NCBI RefSeq assembly: GCF_018130615.1
Contig: NZ_JAFCKB010000003.1
Location: forward strand, 124,001 to 188,000
DNA length: 64,000 nt
Source: Bradyrhizobium manausense
Lineage (GTDB): Bacteria; Pseudomonadota; Alphaproteobacteria; Rhizobiales; Xanthobacteraceae
Direction: 5' to 3'
Shown: positions 15,953 through 24,188 of the stretch, in pieces
Numbering within the stretch: the first letter of the stretch is position 1
Layout of the letters: each line of letters begins with the position of its first letter
Program-made: the position numbers and the translations under genes
Notes under the pieces: generated by a model
The model's database searches: none
What the model saw: the letters and a program-made list of their open reading frames with translations, nothing else
Told to the model about the DNA's origin: nothing

Positions 15953-17752
15953 ATGTCGAAAAACATGCTCAATGGCGCTCAGGTCATTGTCGATTATCTG
16001 ATCCAGGAGAAGGTGCCGCAGGTGTTCGGGCTTTGCGGCCACGGCAACATCCAGTTCATCGACGCGCTGTACGAGCGCTCCTCCGACATCAAGACGATCT
16101 CCGTCCATCACGAGAGCGTCGCCGGTTTCATGGCGGACGTCTATTACCGCGTCTCCGGTAGGCCGACGGCGACCTTCACCTCTTGCGGGCCGGGTTCGGC
16201 GAATCTGCCGATCTCGCTGGCCAACGCGTATCTCGATTCCGTGCCGTTCATGGCAATCACCGGCAACGTGCCGACCAGCCAGTTCAACCGCGGTGCATTC
16301 CAGGAAATGTACCGGCACTACCAGGCCGACTTTCCCTCCACGGTGCGCACGATGTGCAAGAAGGTGTTTCAGCCAACGCGCGGCGAGATGGTGCCGCTCG
16401 CGGTGCGGCAGGCGTGGAAGACGATGGTCACGGGACGGCCGGGGCCTGTCGTGATCGACGTGCCATTCGACGTCTTCATGGAGTCGGCGGCCGAGGAAGC
16501 GCCGAAGGCGGTCGAGTGGAGCGCCAACATCTCCAGCCGCTGCGGCGCCGATCCGGAAGGCGTCGAGAAGGCTGTCGATATGCTGCTCGCGGCTGAGCGG
16601 CCGGTGATGCTGGTCGGGCAGGGTGTTCGCTATGGCGGCGCGGCGGAGGAGCTGCGCAAGCTCGCCGAGCGGCTGCAGATTCCGGTTGCGGCATCCGCAA
16701 GCGGCCTCGGCGCGCTCGATGTCAATCATCCGCTCGCACTCGGCCTCGTCGCACGAGCCGGACACTATCAGGCCAATCACGCCACGCGGCAGGCCGACGT
16801 TCTGCTTGCGCTCGGAGTCCGCTTTGACGACCGCACCTCGAGCTCGTGGATCCCCGGCTATTCCTTCACGATCCCGCCGACGAGATTGATTCACGTCGAC
16901 ATCGACCCCGAGGAAATCGGCCGCAACTATCCGGTCGCGCTCGGCTTGATGGCGGACGTCCGCACCTTCCTGCGGCAGATACATGGCGAACTCGATCGCC
17001 GCGACAATCTGTTCAAGAAATCGGATGCTCGCAAGAAGTGGCTGGCGCAGATCGACGGCTATCGCAAGGAGTGGGACGAGTTCGTCGCGCCTGGCTTCTC
17101 CGACGATACCACGCCGATCAATCCGCAGCGTGCGGCGGCCGAAATCGACAAGGCGTTGCCGGAGGATGCTATCCTCGTCTCCGACATCGGCGTGCACCAC
17201 AACTGGCTGCTCGGCTTCTGCAAGCCGAAGCGGCCCGACTCGCTGATCGGCTCCATGGGGTTTGGCCCGATGGGCTTTGGCGTTGCCGGCGTGATGGGCG
17301 CAAAATTCGCCGCGCCCGATCGCCCTTGCGTGTCGGTTTGCGGCGACGGCGCCTTCTTCATGCATGCCAACGTGCTGGGCACGGCGGTCGAGTATAATCT
17401 GCCCGTGGTCTGGGTGGTCTGGAACAATTACGCCTATGCCTCGATCCGCGGGCTTCAGCGCGGCTATCTCGGCGGCCGCGAGCTTGCCACCGACTTCAAG
17501 CATCCGGAGACGGGCGAGCGCTACAACCCGGATTTCGCGGCGATGGCGCGCTCCTGCGGCGTCGAAGGCGTGCGGGTCGATCGTGCCGGCGATCTCGGTG
17601 AGGCGATCCGCAAGGGCATCGCTGCCAACAAGCCCTATCTGATCGACGTCGATATCGCCGCGGACGTCAATCCCTCCGGCGCCGGCGTCTGGGAATTGCC
17701 GGGCCTCGGCCAGAGCAAGGCCGGCATCGGCACGCGCTTCCAGCCGGGCTGA
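15953..17752 (+). CDS. Thiamine diphosphate-dependent enzyme, acetolactate synthase-like
   Basis: A 599-residue ThDP enzyme of the acetolactate synthase/benzoylformate decarboxylase superfamily. The N-terminal domain has the catalytic glutamate Glu54 (HHESVAGFMADVYYRVSG); the middle domain (about 200-330) has a Rossmann-like fold (PVMLVGQGVRYGG); the C-terminal domain carries the ThDP motif CGDGAFFMHAN (Asp465) closing about 27 residues on with WNN. The ATG at 15953 follows GAGGGAGA; the upstream open frame lacks a ribosome site. No small regulatory ilvH-like gene is nearby, and the neighbours are an SDR and a cupin, so this is probably a catabolic carboligase, decarboxylase or hydrolase and not biosynthetic IlvB. 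Substrate unknown. Confidence 0.85.
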   Translation: MSKNMLNGAQVIVDYLIQEKVPQVFGLCGHGNIQFIDALYERSSDIKTISVHHESVAGFMADVYYRVSGRPTATFTSCGPGSANLPISLANAYLDSVPFMAITGNVPTSQFNRGAFQEMYRHYQADFPSTVRTMCKKVFQPTRGEMVPLAVRQAWKTMVTGRPGPVVIDVPFDVFMESAAEEAPKAVEWSANISSRCGADPEGVEKAVDMLLAAERPVMLVGQGVRYGGAAEELRKLAERLQIPVAASASGLGALDVNHPLALGLVARAGHYQANHATRQADVLLALGVRFDDRTSSSWIPGYSFTIPPTRLIHVDIDPEEIGRNYPVALGLMADVRTFLRQIHGELDRRDNLFKKSDARKKWLAQIDGYRKEWDEFVAPGFSDDTTPINPQRAAAEIDKALPEDAILVSDIGVHHNWLLGFCKPKRPDSLIGSMGFGPMGFGVAGVMGAKFAAPDRPCVSVCGDGAFFMHANVLGTAVEYNLPVVWVVWNNYAYASIRGLQRGYLGGRELATDFKHPETGERYNPDFAAMARSCGVEGVRVDRAGDLGEAIRKGIAANKPYLIDVDIAADVNPSGAGVWELPGLGQSKAGIGTRFQPG

Positions 17753-17797
17753 TTCGCGGTTCGCAAAAGCAATCAACAAGAATATCGGGAGATGGGA

Positions 17798-18502
17798 ATG
17801 ACGCTCGCAGGCAAGAACATCGTCGTGATCGGCGGCTCCTCAGGCATCGGCCTCGCCACTGCGGAGCTCGCAAAATCAGAGGGGGCCGATGTCGTCATCG
17901 CCTCGCGCAGTGCCGCGAAGCTCGATCCAATCGCCGCGCGGCTGAAGGTGACGGCGATCCCGACTGACGTCACCAGCGATCAGAGCGTCGCCGAACTGTT
18001 CAAGCGCACCGGTGCTGTTGATCATGTCGTGCTGACGGCCGCGCAGCTTCGCACCGGGCCGTTCAAGACCGTCGCAATGGAGGAGGTCCGGGCCACGATG
18101 GAGGGAAAATTCTGGGGCGCCTGGCGCGTCGCGCGTGAGGCCGATATCCGGCCCGGCGGCTCGCTGACGCTGGTCACCGGTTTCCTCAGTGTCCGGCCGC
18201 GCCCGAACTCGGCGATCATCAGTGCGGCTAATGGTGCGCTGGAGTCGCTCGCCCGCGCGCTGGCGCTCGAGCTTGCGCCGGTGCGTGTCAACGCGGTGTC
18301 ACCCGGCGTGATCGACACGCCGATCCGGGCTGCGATGCCCGAGGCTGCTCGGAAGGAGATGCTGGCCAGGACGGCGGCGACGCTGCCGGTCGGGCGCGTC
18401 GGCATGGCTGAGGACATCGCCCAGCAGATCGCGAGTTTCATGAGGAACGGCTTTGCCACCGGCTCGATCGTCTATGTCGACGGCGGCGCGCTGGTGAATT
18501 AG
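17798..18502 (+). CDS. Atypical SDR family protein without catalytic Tyr/Lys
   Basis: A 234-residue short-chain dehydrogenase fold. The cofactor motif GGSSGIG is intact near residue 12, and the C-terminal part is standard (VRVNAVSPGVIDTP; IVYVDGGALVN). The usual YxxxK active-site segment aligns with ISAANGALESLARALALEL, so tyrosine is replaced by Ile141 and lysine by Asn145. The protein therefore should not work by normal SDR chemistry. I chose the ATG at 17798, six bases after GGGAG; the ATG at 17792 abuts that site. It lies 45 bp after the ThDP gene and 11 bp before the cupin gene, clearly the same operon. Confidence 0.8.
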   Translation: MTLAGKNIVVIGGSSGIGLATAELAKSEGADVVIASRSAAKLDPIAARLKVTAIPTDVTSDQSVAELFKRTGAVDHVVLTAAQLRTGPFKTVAMEEVRATMEGKFWGAWRVAREADIRPGGSLTLVTGFLSVRPRPNSAIISAANGALESLARALALELAPVRVNAVSPGVIDTPIRAAMPEAARKEMLARTAATLPVGRVGMAEDIAQQIASFMRNGFATGSIVYVDGGALVN

Positions 18503-18513
18503 GGAGAACTGGC

Positions 18514-18897
18514 ATGGCTGTGGAAAGCAACGGCGCCTTCATCCGGAACATTGCGGAAGTGCCCTGGCGCGAGTTCCCCAACCATTTTGGTGGTGCGCTA
18601 TCGAAGCCGCTGGTGATGCCGGAGACAGCGGGCTCGCGTCGCATCGACTACCGCATCTCGATGTACCAGCCGATGGCCTATGTGGCGCGGCATCACCACA
18701 AGGTGCAAGAGCAAGTCTATCACGTGCTCGACGGCGAGGGATTGATGGAGATTGCCGGCAAGAACCATGTCGTGCGTAAACACGACGTGATTTTCCTGCC
18801 GCCCGGCGTCGAGCATGCGATCTCGAATTCCGGTCTGACCGATCTCGTGTTCCTTGTAGTGACCTCACCGGTCGCCGACGACGAGAAGCCGGTCTAA
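18514..18897 (+). CDS. Cupin domain protein
   Basis: A 127-residue single-domain cupin. Motif 1 reads RHHHKVQEQVYHVLDGEG (about residues 59-76) and motif 2 reads FLPPGVEHAISN (about 95-106), giving three histidines and a glutamate or glutamine for one metal ion. An AGGGAG ribosome site precedes the ATG. It is last in the ThDP/SDR/cupin operon. It could be a small dioxygenase, isomerase or sensor for the pathway's substrate; nothing in the sequence decides between them. Confidence 0.82.
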   Translation: MAVESNGAFIRNIAEVPWREFPNHFGGALSKPLVMPETAGSRRIDYRISMYQPMAYVARHHHKVQEQVYHVLDGEGLMEIAGKNHVVRKHDVIFLPPGVEHAISNSGLTDLVFLVVTSPVADDEKPV

Positions 18898-18898
18898 G

Positions 18899-19855
18899 CT
18901 AGCCCGAGAAGCGCTCGCGCGCCGCGACGCGAATGGCGTGAGCCTTTGCACCCTTTGCGCGGGCCGCAATCATGCTGCGCGCCTTGCCGTGAGTTGTGCC
19001 GTTCTTGCGGAGCAGGGACACTAGGTGCTTGCGGGCGCGATTTGCCGCGAGCCGCGCCGCCAGTTGCTCGGCCTTGCGGATGATGGTGGCGGTGGATGGC
19101 GTGAGATTGACGGGCACCCAGGCGACGTCCCTGCTCTTGGACAGGCTGCCGACGCCTTCACAAGGCGCCTCGCGCGGCAGGTCGATCCGGATCGCAAGTG
19201 CTTGCGAACGCTCGATCCAGTCTTCCGCCTTGGTGCCGGTGATGATGCGGACATAATCGCGCGTCTCGCGCGGCAGCTCGCTCTCCTTGGCGAGCCACTT
19301 CTGGATGCGGCCGGGGCCCGCGTTATAGGCGGCCGCGGCGAGACCAAGATTGCCGAAATCGTCGCGGAGCTTGCGCAGGAACTTTGCCGATGCAGGCAAC
19401 GCCTTCATGGGATCGAAGGGATCATCAAGCCCGACCTCGGCGGCGGTCTCCGGCATGAATTGCGCGACGCCCTGGGCGCCGGCCTGGCTGACCTCGTTGG
19501 ATTTGAAGCGGCTCTCCTGCCAGAGCAGGCGAGCGAAGAACGGCACGGGAATGCCGCTCTCCTCGGCCGCTTCCTTCAGGGCGCGGCAGAATTGTTCAGT
19601 CGGCGACGCCGGAGCCTGCACGGCGGTTTCCTCCGCGCGCGGGGGCTCGATCGTCTCTTCGTACGATGCGTGTGCATTGGCGAGCTCAATGGCCTGCACG
19701 CTTGCAAGGAACATCTCGACCAGAGGAACCAGCGAAGGCGCGCGATCTGCCTTGGGTGTTGCGTTGTCGAAGCTGGAAGCTTGCAAGGTCGGCGGCGTGC
19801 TGACGTCGCACATCAGAATCAGGAAGGCAGCGCAAGCCGCGACGAGAAATCGCAT
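18899..19855 (-). CDS. Lytic transglycosylase (SLT domain), exported
   Basis: A 318-residue protein with a signal peptide (MRFLVAACAAFLILMCDVST). A proline/glutamate-rich spacer follows, then an SLT domain at about 90-200: the catalytic glutamate in LLWQESRFKSNEVSQAGAQG, VAQFMPETA, and the substrate-groove motif AAAYNAGPGRI. The last 120 residues are rich in Ala, Arg and Lys (AARLAANRARKHLVSLL) and may bind the cell wall. It would cleave peptidoglycan in the periplasm. I prefer the ATG at 19855 over a TTG at 19888. It is convergent with the cupin gene with only one base between the stops. Confidence 0.83.
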   Translation of the reverse strand: MRFLVAACAAFLILMCDVSTPPTLQASSFDNATPKADRAPSLVPLVEMFLASVQAIELANAHASYEETIEPPRAEETAVQAPASPTEQFCRALKEAAEESGIPVPFFARLLWQESRFKSNEVSQAGAQGVAQFMPETAAEVGLDDPFDPMKALPASAKFLRKLRDDFGNLGLAAAAYNAGPGRIQKWLAKESELPRETRDYVRIITGTKAEDWIERSQALAIRIDLPREAPCEGVGSLSKSRDVAWVPVNLTPSTATIIRKAEQLAARLAANRARKHLVSLLRKNGTTHGKARSMIAARAKGAKAHAIRVAARERFSG

Positions 19856-19979
19856 CTCGATAAAAGTCCTCGAACTGTGGGGGAACAACCAGCGGCGCGC
19901 CGGCGAGAAGGACTTCTTAACCGTAATTGCGGCGAAGCTGCGATTTCACGAAGCTGCCGGTGTTAGTACGGTGTTCCCA

Positions 19980-20004
19980 CCGCGGGAACGCGCTGCTCCC
20001 GCGG
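19980..20004. repeat. Hairpin with CCGCGGGA arms
   Basis: An 8-bp perfect stem, ccgcggga and tcccgcgg, around a 9-base loop; a further aaccgcggga copy follows at about 20013. It lies 63 bp downstream of the 91-residue gene and 125 bp upstream of the transglycosylase gene on the same strand. It could end the former or regulate the latter. There is no T-run. Confidence 0.35.
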
Positions 20005-20066
20005 ATCTACGGGAACCGCGGGAAGGTTCAAGGCCTGCAAAAGACAGTGCGGGAGGCTGGTGGCGC

Positions 20067-20342
20067 TTACGCCTTGGGAAAGTCCTTGCGCATCGCGATC
20101 TCGGCGGCATCGCCGGGTGACAACACGGTCTGCTCGAAGGCTGCTTGCGGCTTCGTCATGATGTCATAGAGCGAGATGCCTTTGATCGGCTTGTCCATGA
20201 GCTCGCGGACGCAGTCGGCGAGCGTGCCGTTATAGACGAGATAGGGCGGACCGCGGTCCTTCTGCCTCTCGCCCTTCAACGACGGCCACTTCTTCAATTC
20301 GGCCGGCGCGTCGTACGCGATCGGCGATCCCTCTTTGAACAT
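20067..20342 (-). CDS. Small conserved hypothetical protein
   Basis: A 91-residue soluble protein starting MFKEGSPIAYDAPAELKKWP, with one cysteine (LADCVRELMDKP). Composition is natural (hydrophobic positions spread, a terminal SPGDAAEIAMRKDFPKA segment), unlike the arginine-rich spurious frames around it. I recall similar short proteins in other Bradyrhizobium genomes but know no function. The ribosome site before the ATG is weak. No domain is recognisable. Confidence 0.55.
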   Translation of the reverse strand: MFKEGSPIAYDAPAELKKWPSLKGERQKDRGPPYLVYNGTLADCVRELMDKPIKGISLYDIMTKPQAAFEQTVLSPGDAAEIAMRKDFPKA

Positions 20343-20421
20343 GAGCGTGGCCCCGGGCGGCTTGGATTAGCAGGGAATCCTAGTGCCGCCCGGTAAACGC
20401 GCGTTAAAGAATTAGTTCAAA

Positions 20422-21279
20422 TCAGCCGGCAATGAAGGCGAGCAGGGTGCCGTTGGCTTTGGCCGGCGGCACGACGATCGCGGCTCCACTACGGATTCCC
20501 GCCGAACCCAGCGCTTTCTCCGTCGCCGCGAGATCGCCGCTGACGAGAACCAGCGCTGCGCCACCGCGCCCGGAGAGGCCGGCAAGCGGCACACCGGGAT
20601 AGCATTTGCCGAGTTGGTCGAGCGTCAGATAGACGAAGTCGGCACGGTCGCCGCCGGAGGGCACGGTCACCGAGTCGTCGGCTTGCGTCTTCGCGTCGCG
20701 ATCGATCAGCCGCGCCAGATGGGCGGCTTCGCTTGTGGGCTCGGGCGTCGCAATCAGCACCTGGCTGATCCGCTTCGCCGCATTGGCGTGCATCATCAAC
20801 TCGGGAATCCACACCGTCTCGCGAGTCTTGTGCTGGCAGGCGAAGATGCGCACGCCGCCGGGCGCCTCCGCGGTCGGCCACATGAAGGTACGGAATTTGG
20901 CGGCCGAGACCGTGCCATCAGGCAGCGTCACCGGCCGTTCGAAATCAGTCGGGCCGATCGGCGTGAAGCCGCGCGTGCGGATTTCTTCGGCGCCAGCTGC
21001 GGAGTCGATGGCGGTGAAGGCGATGCGCTCGATGCCTTCGCCCTGCCGCTCGACAAAGGCGCGGGCCGGCGCGTTGTGCTCGGTCGGCACCAGTACGCCA
21101 AGCAGCTCCATATAGTCCGGGTCGAACATGATGGTGTAGTTGCCGGTGCCCATATGTGCGCTGTGGGTGCCGCGCGGAGAGAGGGTGAAGCCGAGTTGCC
21201 TGTAGTTTTCGGCCGCCTTGTCGAGGTCCCGCACCATGACGACCGCGTGATCGATACCGATGACGTTCTTGAGGGCCAC
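20422..21279 (-). CDS. VOC (glyoxalase/dioxygenase) family protein
   Basis: A 285-residue two-module protein. Residues 6-130 start GIDHAVVMVRDLDKAAENYRQLGF, the classic first strand and helix of a VOC fold with a metal-ligand histidine (His10), followed by YMELLGVL. Residues 160-285 form a second, weaker half. It fits the glyoxalase-like group with a histidine on strand 1 and a glutamate near residue 58. The start is a GTG with GGGGA upstream. It may detoxify or isomerise a small oxo compound; substrate unknown. Confidence 0.78.
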   Translation of the reverse strand: MALKNVIGIDHAVVMVRDLDKAAENYRQLGFTLSPRGTHSAHMGTGNYTIMFDPDYMELLGVLVPTEHNAPARAFVERQGEGIERIAFTAIDSAAGAEEIRTRGFTPIGPTDFERPVTLPDGTVSAAKFRTFMWPTAEAPGGVRIFACQHKTRETVWIPELMMHANAAKRISQVLIATPEPTSEAAHLARLIDRDAKTQADDSVTVPSGGDRADFVYLTLDQLGKCYPGVPLAGLSGRGGAALVLVSGDLAATEKALGSAGIRSGAAIVVPPAKANGTLLAFIAG

Positions 21280-21425
21280 TGTGATTTCCCCGAATGCAAA
21301 ATGACGTTGGACGGCGTGAGCGGCCGCTGTCCCTGTCTACGCCGGATAGGCGCGCGAGTCATTTTCAAATCGGCAGGAGAAGCGGAATTTCATTCCGCGA
21401 AATGCGGCGTCGACGCGGCATGGCG

Positions 21426-22619
21426 TCAGCGATTCTGCTCGCTGATATAGGCAGCGAGCATGGCGCGCTCCTCGCCGGTCATTTCGGTGATGTTGCCCGG
21501 CGGCATTGCATTGGACCATGCCGCGACACGGCCGATCAGGCGGATGTTACGGTGGATGTGCTCGGGCGCGTCGAGCAAAATGCCCTTCGGCGCGGTGACG
21601 ATGCCGGCCCAGACCGGCTCGGCCGCGTGGCACATGCTGCAGCGTGACATCACGATCTCCTCGACATTGACGAGTGTCGGCCGCGCTGACAGGGCGCTCG
21701 TCTTAGCCTCGCGCGGGCCGGCCGCGGACAGGAACAGGATCGCGATCACGCCCGCCGCTGCGACGCCCCATACCCACCACGGCGATTTGCGGCCGGCATG
21801 GCCCTCGTTGAAGAAATGGCGGATCACCGGCCCCAGCGCCAGTATGATCGCAACGATGATCCAGTTGAAGCGCGTGGCATAGAGCAGGGGATAGTGATTG
21901 CTGATCATCAACACGACGACCGGGAGCGTCAGATAGTTGTTGTGGACCGAGCGCTCCTTGCTGGTCTTGCCGAGTTTCGGATCAGGCGCCTGGCCCGCGA
22001 TCAGGCTGGAGACGATCTTCTTCTGGTTCGGAATGATCAACGCGAAAACATTGGCGACCATGATGGTGCCGATGATCGCGCCGATCTGGTTGAAGGCACC
22101 GCGCCCGCTCAGCACGTGGGTGAAGGCGTAGGTGAGCGCGACAAGGAACAGATAGCCGCCAATGGCAAAGGGCAGCTCGCGCTGCGCGAGGCCGGTGCGG
22201 CACGCGGTCTCGTAAAGCAGCCAGGCCAGCGCGAGGCTGCCGAAGCTGAAGAGTCCGGCCTGGACCGGCGTCAGATCGAGGATCGATTTGTCGACCAGGA
22301 ACAAATCGGCGTCGAGATAGTACACCACCACCATCAGCGCGAAGCCGGACAGCCAGGTGGTGTAGGCCTCCCATTTGAACCAAGTCAGTTCGTCCGGCAT
22401 CTGGCGAGGTGCCACCAGATATTTCATGATCCGGTAGAAGCCGCCGCCATGGACCTGCCAGGCCTCGCCCTGCACGCCATCGGGCAGATCGCTGCTGGGC
22501 TTGAGGCTGAGGTCAAGGGCGATGAAATAGAACGAGCTGCCGATCCAGGCGATCGCGGCCACCACGTGCAGCCAGCGCAGCAGTAGACTTGCCCATTCCG
22601 ATACGATCGATCCCCACAT
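21426..22619 (-). CDS. puuD: Membrane urate oxidase PuuD with C-terminal cytochrome c
   Basis: A 397-residue protein with about eight membrane segments in residues 10-300 and a cytochrome c domain at the end. The start WASLLLRWLHVVAAIAWIGSSFYFIALD and the loop GEAWQVHGGGFYRIMKYLVAP match PuuD, which oxidises urate to hydroxyisourate and passes electrons to its own heme. The heme motif CSMCH is at 327-331 and a Met ligand is offered by NAMPPGN. The ATG at 22619 was chosen because the upstream frame reads as non-protein. No other purine catabolism gene is in the window. It is divergent from the sugar dehydrogenase gene. Confidence 0.85.
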   Translation of the reverse strand: MWGSIVSEWASLLLRWLHVVAAIAWIGSSFYFIALDLSLKPSSDLPDGVQGEAWQVHGGGFYRIMKYLVAPRQMPDELTWFKWEAYTTWLSGFALMVVVYYLDADLFLVDKSILDLTPVQAGLFSFGSLALAWLLYETACRTGLAQRELPFAIGGYLFLVALTYAFTHVLSGRGAFNQIGAIIGTIMVANVFALIIPNQKKIVSSLIAGQAPDPKLGKTSKERSVHNNYLTLPVVVLMISNHYPLLYATRFNWIIVAIILALGPVIRHFFNEGHAGRKSPWWVWGVAAAGVIAILFLSAAGPREAKTSALSARPTLVNVEEIVMSRCSMCHAAEPVWAGIVTAPKGILLDAPEHIHRNIRLIGRVAAWSNAMPPGNITEMTGEERAMLAAYISEQNR

Positions 22620-22801
22620 GATCACCCCATCAACCGCATCGCCGATGCCGCAGCTTTGATGACCGCAACCGGCGGTCGAACCTCTACAATGTGTTGCACC
22701 GATCCGCGCCGTTTTCCAGTACGATGGGTCATACCAAATGCACATCGTGCGGGCATGAGCTGACGTGGGATTTGGCAGAGGAAGTCCGGGAGGAAGGTGA
22801 C

Positions 22802-24139
22802 GTGACAATCCGCGTTTCGCACATGATGGCGTCCGCATGGCTGTTGGTCGCCTGCGTCGGCGCGCGGGCTGAGCCCGTGCTGCAGGGCAAGGACGCTTAT
22901 GGAAGCTGGCAGGCCGACAAGCCCGGGACCGTCAGGCTGATCCGTCCGCAGGATCTGGCCAAACCTGGCGCTTCGCCGTCGGTTTCCAACCCCACGCGCG
23001 TGACTGCACGCGGCGCCGCGACGCCGCTCGTGCCGGAGGGATTCAAGATCGAGCTTCTGGCTGATGGCCTATCCGACGCACGCGTGCTGCGCGTCGCGCC
23101 GAATGGCGATATTTTCGTTGCGGAGACCGGACCGGGGCGTATTCGCGTGCTGCGTCTTGCTGAGGGCGGCGCCAAGGTTGCGACAAACGAGGCTTTTGCC
23201 AGCGGGCTCAGCCGTCCGTTCGGAATCGCCTTCTTCCCGAACGGTGACAATCCGCAATGGATCTATGTCGCCAATGCCGGCAGCGTCGTTCGCTTCCCCT
23301 ATCACGCCGGAGACCTGAAGGCGTCCGGCAAGGCTGAAATCGTGGTGGCGAACCTGGCGCAAGGGTCGGGGCATTCTACCCGCGACATCGTGTTCACGCC
23401 TGACGGCAAGCGGATGCTGGTGTCGGTCGGCTCCGCCAGCAATGTCGCTGAGGGCATGGGGAGCCCGCCCGGCGGGCTCGATGCCTGGTCGCGCACGCAA
23501 GCGACCGGCGCGTCCTGGGGCTATGAGACCGAGCGTGCCGCGGTGCTCTCCTTCGACCCCGAAGGCAAGGACCGCAAGCTTTACGCCACCGGTATCCGCA
23601 ACTGTGTCGGCCTTGCAATCCAGCGGCAAACTGGCCTCCCCTGGTGCTCGACCAACGAGCGCGACGGTCTCGGCGACGATCTTGTGCCGGACTACGTCAC
23701 CAGCGTGAAGGAGGGCGCGTTCTACGGCTGGCCGTGGTTCTACATCGGCAACAACGAAGACCCGCGTCACGCCGGCGCCCGGCCAGACCTCAAGGACAAG
23801 GTGACGGTACCTGATGTGCTGATCCAGCCGCATTCCGCCTCGCTCGGCATGACCTTCTATCAGGGCACGCAGTTTCCGATCGAGTATCAAGGCGACGCCT
23901 TCGCCGCCGAGCACGGCTCCTGGAACAGGTCGAAGCGCACCGGCTACAAGGTGATCCGCGTCAGGATGAAAGATGGCAAGCCGACTGGCGAGTACGAGGA
24001 TTTTGTCACGGGCTTTGTCGTGAACGACAGCCAGGTGTGGGGACGGCCGGTGGGGATTGCCGTGGCGAAGGATGGCGCGCTGCTGGTGGCGGAGGATACG
24101 GGCGGCACGATCTGGCGAGTGACGAGCGTGCCGCGGTGA
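22802..24139 (+). CDS. Exported sorbosone dehydrogenase-like (PQQ-type beta-propeller) protein
   Basis: A 445-residue protein whose start is best placed at the GTG at 22802, after AGGAAGG. It has a signal peptide (MMASAWLLVACVGARAEP). From residue 80 onward it is a six-bladed propeller: PEGFKIELLADGLSDARVLRVAPNGDIFVAETG, SRPFGIAFFPNGD, GSGHSTRDIVFTPDGKRM, ATGIRNCVGLAI, and AAEHGSWNRSKRTGYKVIRV. These match the soluble glucose/sorbosone dehydrogenase group, which uses PQQ to oxidise sugars in the periplasm. I see no PQQ biosynthesis genes here. Electrons would go to a cytochrome or quinone. Confidence 0.82.
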   Translation: MTIRVSHMMASAWLLVACVGARAEPVLQGKDAYGSWQADKPGTVRLIRPQDLAKPGASPSVSNPTRVTARGAATPLVPEGFKIELLADGLSDARVLRVAPNGDIFVAETGPGRIRVLRLAEGGAKVATNEAFASGLSRPFGIAFFPNGDNPQWIYVANAGSVVRFPYHAGDLKASGKAEIVVANLAQGSGHSTRDIVFTPDGKRMLVSVGSASNVAEGMGSPPGGLDAWSRTQATGASWGYETERAAVLSFDPEGKDRKLYATGIRNCVGLAIQRQTGLPWCSTNERDGLGDDLVPDYVTSVKEGAFYGWPWFYIGNNEDPRHAGARPDLKDKVTVPDVLIQPHSASLGMTFYQGTQFPIEYQGDAFAAEHGSWNRSKRTGYKVIRVRMKDGKPTGEYEDFVTGFVVNDSQVWGRPVGIAVAKDGALLVAEDTGGTIWRVTSVPR

Positions 24140-24153
24140 CCGGTTCTCTTCGC

Positions 24154-24175
24154 CTCTCCCCGCGTGCGGGGAGAG
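24154..24175. terminator. Palindrome between convergent genes (possible two-way terminator or REP unit)
   Basis: ctctccccgcgtgcggggagag forms a stem of ten base pairs with a 2-base centre. It lies 15 bp after the sugar dehydrogenase stop and 14 bp before the stop of the convergent SDR gene. It belongs to the same sequence type as the repeats at 3214 and 3294. Confidence 0.5.
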
Positions 24176-24188
24176 GGAGAAGCAAGAC

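Noticed and set aside
15830-17779. Minus-strand open frame of 649 codons opposite the ThDP enzyme
   Set aside because: No domain, no ribosome site, and the plus strand encodes a complete enzyme.
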